Positions 21,010 through 30,705 of a stretch of 64,000 nucleotides of DNA are shown here, piece after piece; position 1 is the first letter of the stretch, and each line of letters starts with the position of its first letter. The stretch is from Eucommia ulmoides (taxonomy: Eukaryota; Streptophyta; Magnoliopsida; Garryales; Eucommiaceae), in NCBI GenBank assembly GCA_016647705.1, contig CM028328.1, forward strand, positions 38,106,501 through 38,170,500. The letters are read 5' to 3'. The notes below the pieces were generated by a model that did no database searches, was not told where the DNA came from, and saw nothing but the letters and a program-made list of their open reading frames with translations. The position numbers and the translations under genes were made by a program.

Positions 21010-22875
21010 TCAATCCTTTTCATTTTATTTATTTTTAATTTAGTCAATAATTTAATTAACTTTGACTTTCAATAGAATATAAATTTTTTCAAACACATTA
21101 AAAAAGATAAACTAACTAACAACTATTATTATATTTTCTCACATGTGTAATTAATCAAATTTTGAGGAGGCAAAGTGCACACTTTTTAATTAAATATTTT
21201 TTAATTAAACAACTAAATTAAAATTTTAAACTAATTAACTAACTAACAATTTTTTTTAAAAATAATCTATTATAATTTCTATTTCAATTTATAATTTTAC
21301 AAGTTTTGAGAGGCCAAAGTGCACATTTTTAATTAAACAACTAAATTAACAAATTAAAATCAAATTAAGTAACTAACTAACTAATAATTTAAAAAATATA
21401 TATATATTATAATTTATATTTTAATTTATAATTTTTCACACATGTATAATTTACTCAAAATTTGAGGGGCCAAAAGTGCATAGTTTTCAATTAACAACCA
21501 AATTAACAAATTAAACTAACAAATTAACTAAAAAATTAAACAACTAAGGTAACAAATTAAATTAACCAACTAATTAACAATTTAAATAAGTAAACTAACT
21601 ATCTAAAAAACATATTAACCAAATAATTAAACAAGTAAAAAATATAGTAATCAAACTAACGAACAAATTAAAAAAAAAAAAAATTAAACTTACTTTTATT
21701 TTTATATTTTTTCACATGTGTAATTTATCAAATTTTGAGGGGTCAAAGTGTACATTTTTTAATTAAATATTTTTTAATTAAACAACTAAATTAAAAAATT
21801 TAACTAATTAACTAACAAACAATTTTTTTAAAACAATCTATTATAATTTCTATTTTAATTTATATTTTTTCACATGTGTAATTTGTCAAACTTTGAGGCG
21901 CCAAAGTGCACATTTTTTAATTAAACAACTAAATTAACAAATTAAAATCAAATTAAGTAACTAACTAACTAATAATTTTTAAAAAAATAATATATTATAA
22001 TTTATATTTTAATTTATAATTTTTCACACATGTATAATTTACTCAAAATTTGAGGGGCCAAAAGTGCATAGTTTTCAATTAACAACCAAATTAACAAATT
22101 AAACTAATAAATTAACTGAGAAATTAAAAAATTAAGGTAACAAATTAAATTAACCAACTAATTAACAATTTAAATAAGTAAACTAACTATCTAAAAAACA
22201 TATTAACCAAATAATTAAACAAGTAAAAAATATAGTAATCAAACTAACGAACAAATTAAACAAAAAAAATAAATTAAACTTACTTTTATTTTTATATTTT
22301 TCCACATGTGTAATTTATCAAATTTTGAGGGGCCAAAGTGCACATTTTTTAATTAAATATTTTTTAATTAAACAACTAAATTAAAAAAATTAACTAATTA
22401 ACTAACAAACAATTTTTTTAAAACAATCTATTATAATTTCTATTTCAATTTATATTTATATTTTTTCACAGGTGTAATTTGTCAAACTTTGAGGGGTCAA
22501 AGTGCATATTTTTTAATTAAACAACTAAATTAACAAATTAAACTCAAATTAAGTAACTACCTAATAATTTTTTTTAAAACAATATATTAAAATTTATATT
22601 TCAATTTATAATTTCTCACACATGTATAATTAATCAAACTTTGAGGGGCCAAAGTGCATAGTTTTTAATTAAACAACTAAATTAACAAATTAAACTAATA
22701 AACTAACTAAGAAATTAAACAACTAAACTAACAAATTAAATTAACCAACTAATTAACAAATTAAATAAATAAATAACTAAATAACAAACAGATTAACTAA
22801 ATAATTAAACAAGTAAAAAATATAGTAATCAAATTAACAAATAAATTAAACAAAAAATAAATAAATTAAACTTAC
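21010..22875 (-). repeat. repeat-filled leader intron, right arm, with about 580-bp higher-order repeats
   Basis: CAAACTTTGAGGGGCCAAAG followed by TGCACA recurs nine times (near 21169, 21301, 21456, 21734, 21889, 22048, 22322, 22484 and 22638). It is the inverse of the left-arm motif. Units are grouped in three larger blocks of about 580 bp (about 21130-21700, 21707-22290, 22291-22870); blocks one and two are nearly identical for long stretches. On the minus strand the zone begins with a donor AAAAGTAAGTTT at 22875, so it mirrors the left intron. Confidence 0.75.
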
Positions 22876-23155
22876 TTTTGTACTAGGAGGAAGAAGTTGT
22901 GAAATTTTTTATAAATAGACACTGACCAAACTGCTTTTGCTTTGCAAACTACACCGTTGCAGTCTGCAAAGCTGTTGGTCAAACAGTACATTATGTACCG
23001 TTTGACCAACACAAACGGCACATCACCGTTTTGCACAAACGGCACATCACCGTTTTGCACAAATGGTGATGTACCGTTGTAATTAAATGATCTCGGCGTT
23101 CACAACGTTGGGATCATTCAAATAAAAAAAAATTACTAATCCCGGTGTTCGTTAA
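22876..23155 (-). repeat. right TIR of the MULE with promoter and leader exon
   Basis: Inverse of the left TIR. On the minus strand: CGAACACCGGGATTAGTAAT, palindrome 23087-23119, three GGTGATGTGCCGTTTGTGCA-type tandem units (23014-23080), a palindrome 22975-23009 (TTGGTCAAACAGTACAT / ATGTACCGTTTGACCAA), then GTCTATTTATAAAAAATTTC, a TATA box at 22907-22920, the leader CACAACTTCTTCCTCCTAG and a splice donor. The order matches the left end. Confidence 0.75.
22907..22920 (-). promoter_or_regulatory. TATA box in the right TIR
   Basis: TCTATTTATAAAAAA on the minus strand, about 32-45 bp upstream of the leader exon's splice donor and inside the TIR, oriented toward the passenger genes. Confidence 0.5.
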
Positions 23156-23490
23156 ACTCAAACTTTGAGGGGGTCAAAATACATATTTTTTAATTAAACA
23201 ACTAAATTAAAAAATTAAACTCAAACTAACTTACAATTTATTGTAAAACCATTTTAATTTATATTTTCCTAATTTGTCAAACTTTGAAGGGTGAAAGTGC
23301 ACAATTTTTAATTAAATATTTTTTAATTACATAACTAAATCCAAAAATTAAACTAACTAATTAACAATTTTAACTAAATTCAAAAATTAAACTAACTAAC
23401 AATTTATTTTAAACAATATATTAAAAATTATATTTTTCTAATTGTCAAACTTTAAGGGGCCAAAGTGCATATTTTTAATTAAACAAAAGA
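23156..23490. repeat. additional MULE subterminal repeats outside the right TIR
   Basis: Three more units of the TTTGAGGGGNCAAA-type repeat (near 23156, 23278, 23447), same orientation as the right arm, directly abutting the TIR. Either a remnant of a second, related element or a rearranged end. Confidence 0.65.
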
Positions 23491-23560
23491 CTTGATTGGG
23501 TTAGTTTCAGGGTTGCTGACTAATCATTGCAAATGAATCTCAATTACGTATTAAACAAAA

Positions 23561-24341
23561 GGGAAAAGTACATTATAAACCCTCTAGATATTGGCATTTT
23601 TCTAAATAGTTTTTCTTCATTTAAGCGTTTCATTTTAAACTCTCTAGATATCAACTCATTTTTATTCGGTCCTTCCGTCAAAAAATCTGTCAAATATAAC
23701 AAAATAGAGAAACAAATCTATCTTTCTACATATTTTTAATTTTTAAATAATTTTTATTTTATTTTTTTTATTTTCTTTTTTTGATCTCCCGCTCATTTCT
23801 CTCTCTCTTCCTCCTTCCTTCTTCCTTCCTCCCTCCCTCCTTCCTTCCCTCTATTCTCTTTCTATTCCTCCTTCCCTCCTCCTCTCTCTCCCTCCCTCTC
23901 CCCGCCGGCAGGAACAGGCAAGGGGTGCCACCCCCTGTTACGGGGATGTTTCACCCCCCATAACAGAGGGTGAAACACCCCCTGTTGCCACCCCCCATAA
24001 CATAGGATGGTTCACCCCTTGTTACGGGGGTGGTTCCGGCCGGCGGGGAGAGGGAGGGAGGAAGAGGGAAAGAGAGGAAGAGAGACTGTTGAGCGGGAGA
24101 GAGAGAGAGAGAGAGGGGTCAAAGAAAGAAAAAAAATATTAAAAAATGATTAAAAAATTGAAAAAAAAAATGTAAAATGACGATTTTGCTCTCAAAATTC
24201 TGTTAGTTTGGACAATTTTTTTTATAGAATGACCAAATAAAAACGTTCTGATACATAGAGGATTTAAAATGAAACGCTCAAATAGAGAGAGGTCATTTAA
24301 AAATTCGTCAATACCTGGAGAGTTTAAAATATACTTTTCCC
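23561..24341. mobile_element. non-autonomous MULE (about 780 bp) with long TIRs
   Basis: Starts GGGAAAAGTACATTATAAAC and ends in the inverse GAGTTTAAAATATACTTTTCCC. Similarity between the ends continues for about 150 bp (TAAACTCTC.AG.TATT, GCGTTTCATTTTAAA, TTTATT.GGTC). Flanks TAAACAAAA (23552-23560) and TAAATAAAA (24342-24350) are a 9-bp target duplication with one mismatch, the Mutator hallmark. The centre is CT-rich, then a GC-rich palindromic block (CCCCTGTTACGGGG, CCGGCCGGCGGGG), then GA-rich. No coding capacity. Confidence 0.82.
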
Positions 24342-24350
24342 TAAATAAAA

Positions 24351-25100
24351 ACTTAAAAAAAAAAAATAGTATGAATAATGTTTTCCTATCTTTTTTTTTT
24401 TTTGTTTTTGTCATAACTCACGCACCCAACTCTCACACACACACACCCTACGAGTTTGAATGGATGGAATTGAAATCCCACACCCAAATATGTGAGGAAG
24501 GGGACACAGTCCCTAGCCACAAGTGTGGGAGGGTGATTAGCATTTTCACAAGGCTAACAGCAAATCCCATTTACACTCACTTAACACACGCACCCGATGG
24601 GATTCGACCCCTACAACTGTGGGGGGGAGAGGTGAGCCAATCTTCAATTGCCACATATTCCTGATTGAAGGTACCAAATCTTTTAGCCATGTATTAAGCT
24701 CCTCGTGCGAGTTTACTTGTACTGGTAAGTGTGTTTGACCCAAGACTTAACAGGGTTATTTTTGGGGTTACTTTGAAGAATGTATGCATAATCAACACTT
24801 TATCATCATAAAATATTAAAACTGAATTAAGATATCAATTTTCTTAATTAACTAGACTCTTCACAACCAGAAATGACCGAATTAAAATAAACTTTTCTGA
24901 AAATAATACTCACGGGTTTGATTTTAAGGTTCTTTCAGAAAAAAGAGAAAAGAACAAGAGGATATCGACGGTACTCGCATAATCTGTACAATCCTGCAAT
25001 TGAATTTTATACGTAGTGGAGAAATTGATGTCAGTGCGTCAATCAGGAGGGGAGGGAACACTGAAACGTTCAACAAAGACAAGACTAATCTGAGACGCGG
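24351..25100. other. intergenic, low-complexity; nothing recognised
   Basis: Homopolymer runs and (CA)n-like DNA near 24380-24450; no gene or known repeat family recognised. Confidence 0.5.
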
Positions 25101-25158
25101 CTAACCATCCAAGTACCAACTGAAGCACACATCTTCCAAAAAGATTTGAAGAAAAAAA

Positions 25159-25183
25159 AAGAGAGAGAGAGAGAGAGAGAGGA
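25159..25183. repeat. (GA)n microsatellite
   Basis: About 25 bp of AG/GA repeat in the likely 3' UTR of the MUSTANG gene. Confidence 0.85.
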
Positions 25184-25347
25184 AAAAGGGAAACATTTCG
25201 CTTCGACACAGACTACATAGTTTTAGACATACACTAGTCTTTACACAAGTGCAGCGCATAATTACTGACAACATAGTACCACTAGCATTACTGCCTAGAA
25301 GGTTGTGCAACTCGTACCATATACAAACCAAAGAGGTAAGAGAGACG

Positions 25348-27637
25348 CTACAAGTTGGCCTTGCAAGTAGACTTATTGTGCCCTGCCACCTTGCACTTGC
25401 TGCAAACGACCGTCCTCTTAGCTGATCCACCTGTCTCTGCCTCTTCCTCCTCATCTTCACCCTGAGATTCAAGTGGGGTAGGTGGAAGAACATGCTCAAC
25501 AATCTCCAAATCCGCCGCACCATCGTTTTCAAAAAGTTTTCCAATGTCCACAACAGGGTTTATCGACTCGGCATATGTAGTTTGGAAGCTACTCACCGTG
25601 AAGTATTTTGAACAGTAATCGTAAACACTCCTACCGGTGCAATTCAGGACCGCAATAGCGTGGCGGCAGGGAAGCCCAGTTTCCTTCCACCCGAGGCATG
25701 TACATTCCCAGTCATTAATATTCACGACATGGATTAAATCATCATGAACCTCAAATAAGGTATCAGATGAAAATAAAACCTTCAGCCACTGTGCCTTGAG
25801 GCTTTCTTCTTCTATGTGCCGCTCTTTAGATGGAGTGAGTTTTGAGGACCAATTGCCAGAATCAGCACGACGATTGTTGAACAAGTCAGTCATCATGGAT
25901 CTGAGAGCTTCAATCTTATGCAAGATGGGGGCTTCCCGCATTTCCTTCATCAATTTGGCATATGGCTCCGCAACATCTTCAATGATATGGTTATAGCGCT
26001 CGCCCTTGAATGCAGCATTTGTCCAACACTCGGGCTCAATTTGCGCCACGAAATCATAAGCCAGCGAAGAAGACTGTTTAAGTTTCTCGGTGAACTTGTT
26101 AAAATTAGAAAGCCGGGTTGCATGTGCTGCAGCCATAAGATTTCCACGTAGAGTACCTCTCCAATCTTCATAAAATACGCTCTTCAAGTTTTTCTTGAAA
26201 CTTTCCAATAGATGATACATGGAGTAACCATGGTGAGCATTGCTAAATACCTCAGCCACTGCTTTGTGTAAACCCTTCTCTCCATCTGAGACAAAAGTTA
26301 CGGATTGTGAAGTTGAAATTGCGGATCTCAACTCCTCTAGAAACCATTGCCAATTGCTTTCATTCTCAACATCGACTATGGCATATGCAACTGGAAAGAA
26401 GGAATCATCTCCATCCATTGTAGTGGCCGTCAACAAAATTTCCCGGTTCTTCGATTTTAGAGATGTCGCTTCAAGGAAAAGGAGGGGACGACAACCATTT
26501 AGGTAACCATGTATTGCAGCATGAAAAGAAACAAAAAGGCGTCGAAATATTTTATCAGTATCAGTGACAAGCTTTGCCAAACTACCAGGATTTGTCTCCA
26601 AAACCTTGTCACAAAAATGAGGCAGTAGATTGTATGCCTTTTCATAAGAAGATGGGCTGTAAAGATTATCCACTTTTGGTACGATATCTTGAATCTGTTC
26701 GACATCGTCATCTGCTGCAACAGTTCTCCTTCGGGTATATTTTCTTGATTTTCTACTCCCAGTGTTACCAGTGGTTGAACTGTTAATGGACACTTTCCAG
26801 GAAGACTTTCTCCGCCTCTTAACAGTACTTGCAGGGGTACCAATCAATTCAGTTGCATTTGGGCTGTCACTTAGTGCAACAGGGACAGAGTAACGTGGAG
26901 CATAATCTGAATCATCATCAGTATCATGGTCAGAAGGAGTTGAGGCAGAAGTGTCTCTACTGGGGCTCTCCACAGTTACATCAACAGCCATTACAGATTC
27001 AAGCTCTGCTTTGGTCGCTGACGAGACCAAACAATCCACAGTTCCAGCACGTCTTCTCTTTTTTCTGCCTAATATTTCCGTCGGTTTTACACCAGATACC
27101 CTGCAAGTGATACCCATGATGACAAGTAAACACGTTAAAGCAGATGAAATGCAAACCACGAACCATAAAGCAAGATGGTTGTTGCAATCACTTTAACAAG
27201 AATATGTGCGCTCCTGTAAGTGATTGAGAGATCATTAACTTGACAAAAAGATGATAGTCCAAAAATAAAACAGGAATTGCAAAGAAATACCTGCCACCAT
27301 GCATCTTCAAGGCATCACGATCAAAACCTTCTTTTCCCATAACAAAAGCTTCTGCTGTCACTGAATTCCCATGAAAATCAACCATCCTTTTTAGGTCTTT
27401 GTCATTCTTTACAAGGATGAGATTCTTCTTGTTCCCTGGAAGAAAATACTTGATGGAAACTGTTCCATACTCCAAGTTACACAATTCAGCTAACTCTAAC
27501 TTCAAATCATCAAATTGTGTCTCATTATTGACATTTATTGCATTTGCCTCTCCTCCATTATATGACATGGTCCCATCCTCATTTTTCACAAACTCACCAC
27601 CATACTGGCAAACTAATATCAGCTTCCCTCTTGCCAT
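25348..27637 (-). CDS. MUG: MUSTANG-type protein (PB1 + domesticated MULE transposase)
   Basis: Host gene, two coding exons: 27291-27637 and 25348-27100. The intron has GTATTT donor and CACTTGCAG acceptor; joining gives 2100 nt, 699 residues, no stop. Residues 1-90 form a PB1 domain (MARGKLILVCQYGGEF, basic Lys; acidic end KNDKDLKRMVDF); PB1 domains mediate protein-protein binding. Residues 130-260 are basic/Ser-rich with likely nuclear signals (GRKKRRR, VKRRRK). The MULE core starts about 300: LFLEATSLKSKNRE has Glu at 326 where active transposases have Asp (DGTHLK); SDGEKGLHKA keeps an Asp at about 388. A SWIM finger follows (C582, C584, C594, H596) and a C-terminal CCHC-like knuckle (C682, C685, H690, C695). 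The combination fits the PB1-containing MUSTANG clade, domesticated genes kept across flowering plants and linked to growth and flowering. No TIRs flank it. Confident in family, not in biochemical role. Confidence 0.93.
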
Positions 27638-29409
27638 AGCAGTAATCTTCAGAAGTTGATATTAAAAAAATATTAGTGTATGCCTCTAATCATCATTATA
27701 TTGGCAATTCTCTGCGTTTGAATAGCACAAAAAAATAGGTCAAAACAAAAATAAGTGAACAGTAATTAACAGAAACATGTTCCAGTTGTACATTTGATGG
27801 ACACCAGATCTAAATTGGTTTGGTCCTTTTGCTCTATTGCTAAATATTATTTGTTTCCGAAATTCAAATCTGAATCTACCCGATTGATTAACAATCTCGA
27901 TCGGCAAGTGGAATGGAGTCCAGACTCAGGATTAACTAGGACTATTCCACACTGCCACTCTATCTCTTGTTGCAATTATCAGCTCAAATCCTCAGCTATT
28001 TACTGTGGTAATAAATGTCGTACAGATTTTTCTGGTGGTCCTTCCTTACACTTGAAGAGTTCGGTCAAATTAATGTTTCAAGTGTTAATTTATTCATGTC
28101 AAATCAAGAGTTCTGTCAAGTTTTAATGTTTTAAATTTTAAAAATTATTTTATTTTTTGATGAAGTAATTATGACGTTACGGTTCAACCATGGTTCATTT
28201 ATCGATTAAACCGATGACCCGTAGCTCGATGACTTTTACGGTCCGATGTCCGGTACGAATTTAAAAACATTGTTTCAATTAGCAGAATTGTTGAGATCCA
28301 TGAAGGGAATTGTGAGAGGGGGAGAGAATTAAGCCCGAAATGTGGAGAATTAGGTCCAGCATTCTCCCACGGGACACGTCATTTCCATAGAGGGAGATGA
28401 TGTGAGAAAGAACAAGTGATTTCTACAGATGGAGGTGGGAAAGGGATGGAGGATTTCCACAGATGGAGAAGCCTTACCGAGAGAGAGAGAGAGAATAGAA
28501 GTGATGTGAGGCTGGGGGTAGGGAGAGAGGAAAGGCATGATTTCTATAGACAGAGAAGGCGTGATTTCAATCTTCTCCATATTCGGCCCTACCAAGAGAG
28601 AGAGCGAAGCAACATGATGGAGAGAGAAGAAACAGCCAGGCCTCTCATGTAAAATAATTACAATCATTAATCACTACCCATATTTGTAGCCTTGCCATGT
28701 GCAATCAAAATTATATAACTGGAGCGAATTGAAACACTTTGTGTATTTACCTATTTATTTATATATTTATATAAATAAAAATAAAAACTAAATAAAGTTT
28801 AGTTATCTTTTAATCTCACCCTTTCTGTCTCACAAGACATTATAGACAACTGAAAACTAAATAAAGTTTAGGTATCTTTTAATCTCACCCGTTCTTTGTC
28901 TTACAAGACATTGGATGGCTGAAAAATTTTCAAGCCTCCTCACCGGTCCTCTCCAGCCATTGTCGGCAACGTCTCTCCCGCGCCATTCACCCTCAAAAAT
29001 GGAAAAACCCTAGCAGCCACTAATCTAACCATCAAATCTTGTGTCGTGGAGATCAAATCCTGTCTCGTCAGTCCCCCCACGTTGCTTGCTAGGCCTCCTC
29101 CCTAGCCACCGTCAACGTTGTCTCGACCTCCACCACTATTGTTTGGGTACTCCGTTGTTGATTTGTCATTCTTCCCCAGTTCAGCGTTGTTCTGTTCAAT
29201 CTTCAGCAGTTCACTCCCATATTTTTTAATTAAAAAAAGACAATGCCTTTTTCTCAGTCTGAAAAAAACATCCCATTTGTTTGTATGCTTTCCTTCTTAC
29301 TATTTAACTAAGCTATTACCACAAGTGTATCTCCAATTACAATTTCATAGTTAGTTTGTTATTCTATGCTAGCATCACAATTGAGTTATGCCTAGAACGG
29401 TACCTCCAA
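27638..29409. other. intergenic region upstream of the MUSTANG gene
   Basis: 27638-28300 is the presumed promoter/5' UTR; no clear TATA was chosen. 28340-28640 is purine-rich with GA runs and imperfect repeats of GATTTC-ACAGATGGAG. 28786-28923 is a tandem duplication. 28925-29400 includes CT-rich DNA with AAACCCTAGCAGCC; no gene recognised. Confidence 0.5.
28786..28923. repeat. tandem duplication, unit about 69 bp
   Basis: AACTAAATAAAGTTTAG.TAT followed by CTTTTAATCTCACCC and ACAAGACATT occurs twice in a row (28786-28854, 28855-28923) with a few substitutions. Confidence 0.88.
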
Positions 29410-30200
29410 TGTTAACCACTCATAAGTTAAAATGGGAATAAAAATCTACATTGGTCCAAGGCCATCAGAGTGGTCTTCACCCGACAAAGGAAACATTGTC
29501 ATCTCCCCGACGATCCTCCGAATAAGGATAAAAAAAGATTAATGAGTGGGCCCAATCAGATGCTCAGATATTATCTCAATTATGGAACTCTATAAAGTCT
29601 CAGGCCACAGTGTAGCTATGTTGACACTTGTAAAAAGCTATAGGAGTTTTTCACCTCTTGTTTGCAAATAATCTTACTCGAATGTATGATGTGTCGGTCG
29701 AGCACTTTCAATCCAGGTTGTCTAGCAGGATACACAAACTACTTTTACATCTAACAGGATACAGAGACTGCTATCGAGTATTTCGCCACGAGACTTCATG
29801 AGGAGATGAATGTTCTTCTTCAGTGTCCTCCGATGCCAAGGTCATATAGAAGCAACAGGAAGAGATGGTTGTCCAAAAGTTCCCTGCTAATCTTTGTCCA
29901 AAGTCGGAGCCCATTCGTTCTCATATTCTTTTTCTTTTGTTTGGGTGGGTGGGGGGGGGGAAGGGGACTACTCTCCTTTGCTTTACCCAGACCTACTCTC
30001 GAGTTCAGCATGCCACTACTCGCGACAATTCGTTTCCCTCTAGTCTACCTTCATCAGATCGTGCAGCCCTGGTTACACAGACCTCTTAGGGCAATCGTGG
30101 TGACAAGTCTACTGGTGGTTGCAATGGTCGCTCCCAAGGTGGCCGTATTGGTTGCATTAATTAACGTCCCTAGATTGTGGGGCTTGTCAATTAAGAAAGC
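29410..30200 (+). pseudogene. copia gag (UBN2-like)
   Basis: In several frames: LVQGHQSGLHP, NEWAQSDAQILSQLWNSIKS, then GVFHLLFANNLTRMYDVSV and VEHFQSRL. This follows the plant copia gag pattern (W......D......LW.S........A...W......Y....N..R.YDL). From 29760 the tail is Ser/Gly-rich. Capsid role in the family; decayed here. Confidence 0.65.
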
Positions 30201-30224
30201 CTCATAAGTGCTTCATTTGCTTCC

Positions 30225-30705
30225 CAAGTTAATCAAAGAACTTTTAAGTCCATTTACGTTAGTTCATTCCGATGCTTAGGGTCCTCATGTGTCTCTTCGA
30301 GCTTAGGATTTCTTTATTTTGCCACCTTTGAGGATGGTTTTTCAAGAGTCACTTGAATTTATTTAATGAAAGATCGTTATGAATTATTTTCTATATTTCG
30401 CTCCATTTATGCTAAAATCCACTCCATTTAGTGTGCCCGTTCCAATATTCTCTCACCCATTTACCTCTTTCATTACACTCGGGTGTTGTTAACCAGTCAT
30501 CTAGTACTCACGCCACAACAAAATGGTGCTACTAAGAGTAAGAATCGCCCCCTACTTGAGGTTGCCCCGCATTTTGTTGTTTGAATGATGGTTCCCAAAC
30601 GCTTTTTAAGTGATGCGGTTCTTACTACTTGTTACTTAATTAATCGAATACCTTCCTCCACCCTGAATGGCAAAGTTCCACATTCTGTTCCTTTCCCTAG
30701 TTCTC
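30225..30705 (+). pseudogene. copia integrase
   Basis: Shifted frames give LVHSDA-GPHVSLRA, FLYFATFEDGFSRVT, IYLMKDRYELFSIFRSIYAK, LTPQQNGATKSKNRPLLEVA and AVLTTCYLINRIPSSTLNGK, ending HSVPFPSSHG. These are consecutive blocks of copia integrase (HSDVWGP...; D.SR.TW.Y.M...E; TPQQNG..ERKNR.LL; A..T..YLINR.PS..L). The third catalytic acid (E of the QNG-x-x-ERK region) appears as K/S here. Interrupted directly after this by the hAT element. Confidence 0.8.

Larger units (their letters stand above)
6755..23155. mobile_element. large Mutator-like element (MULE) with transposase, PMD gene and two unknown passengers
   Basis: The left end (6762-7233) and right end (22876-23150) are inverted copies: GATTAGTAATT, a GATCCCGGCGTT-type palindrome, CCGTTTG...TTGGTCAAA palindromes and AACTTCTTCCTCCT-AC followed by a splice donor occur in the same order on opposite strands. 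Between them lie a MuDR transposase and PMD gene (plus) and two paralogous small genes (minus), converging near 19500. Both subterminal zones are arrays of the same AT-rich repeat in opposite orientation. Length is about 16.4 kb, or about 10.5 kb without the nested LTR element. The outermost bases and the 9-bp target duplication could not be fixed. Transposase catalytic residues and frames are damaged, so it is immobile. Confidence 0.82.

Noticed and set aside
23781-23963. 60-codon Leu/Ser/Pro-rich ORF
   Set aside because: Translation of a CT-rich low-complexity tract inside the small MULE.
25101-25553. 150-codon minus-strand ORF overlapping the MUSTANG 3' end
   Set aside because: It is another frame of the MUSTANG last exon plus GA-repeat UTR; composition is that of a shadow frame.
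26499-26843. 114-codon minus-strand ORF within the MUSTANG gene
   Set aside because: Out-of-frame shadow of the MULE core exon.
29806-30207. 133-codon plus-strand ORF with hydrophobic stretch
   Set aside because: Lies over the decayed copia gag in a different frame; hydrophobicity comes from T-rich sequence.
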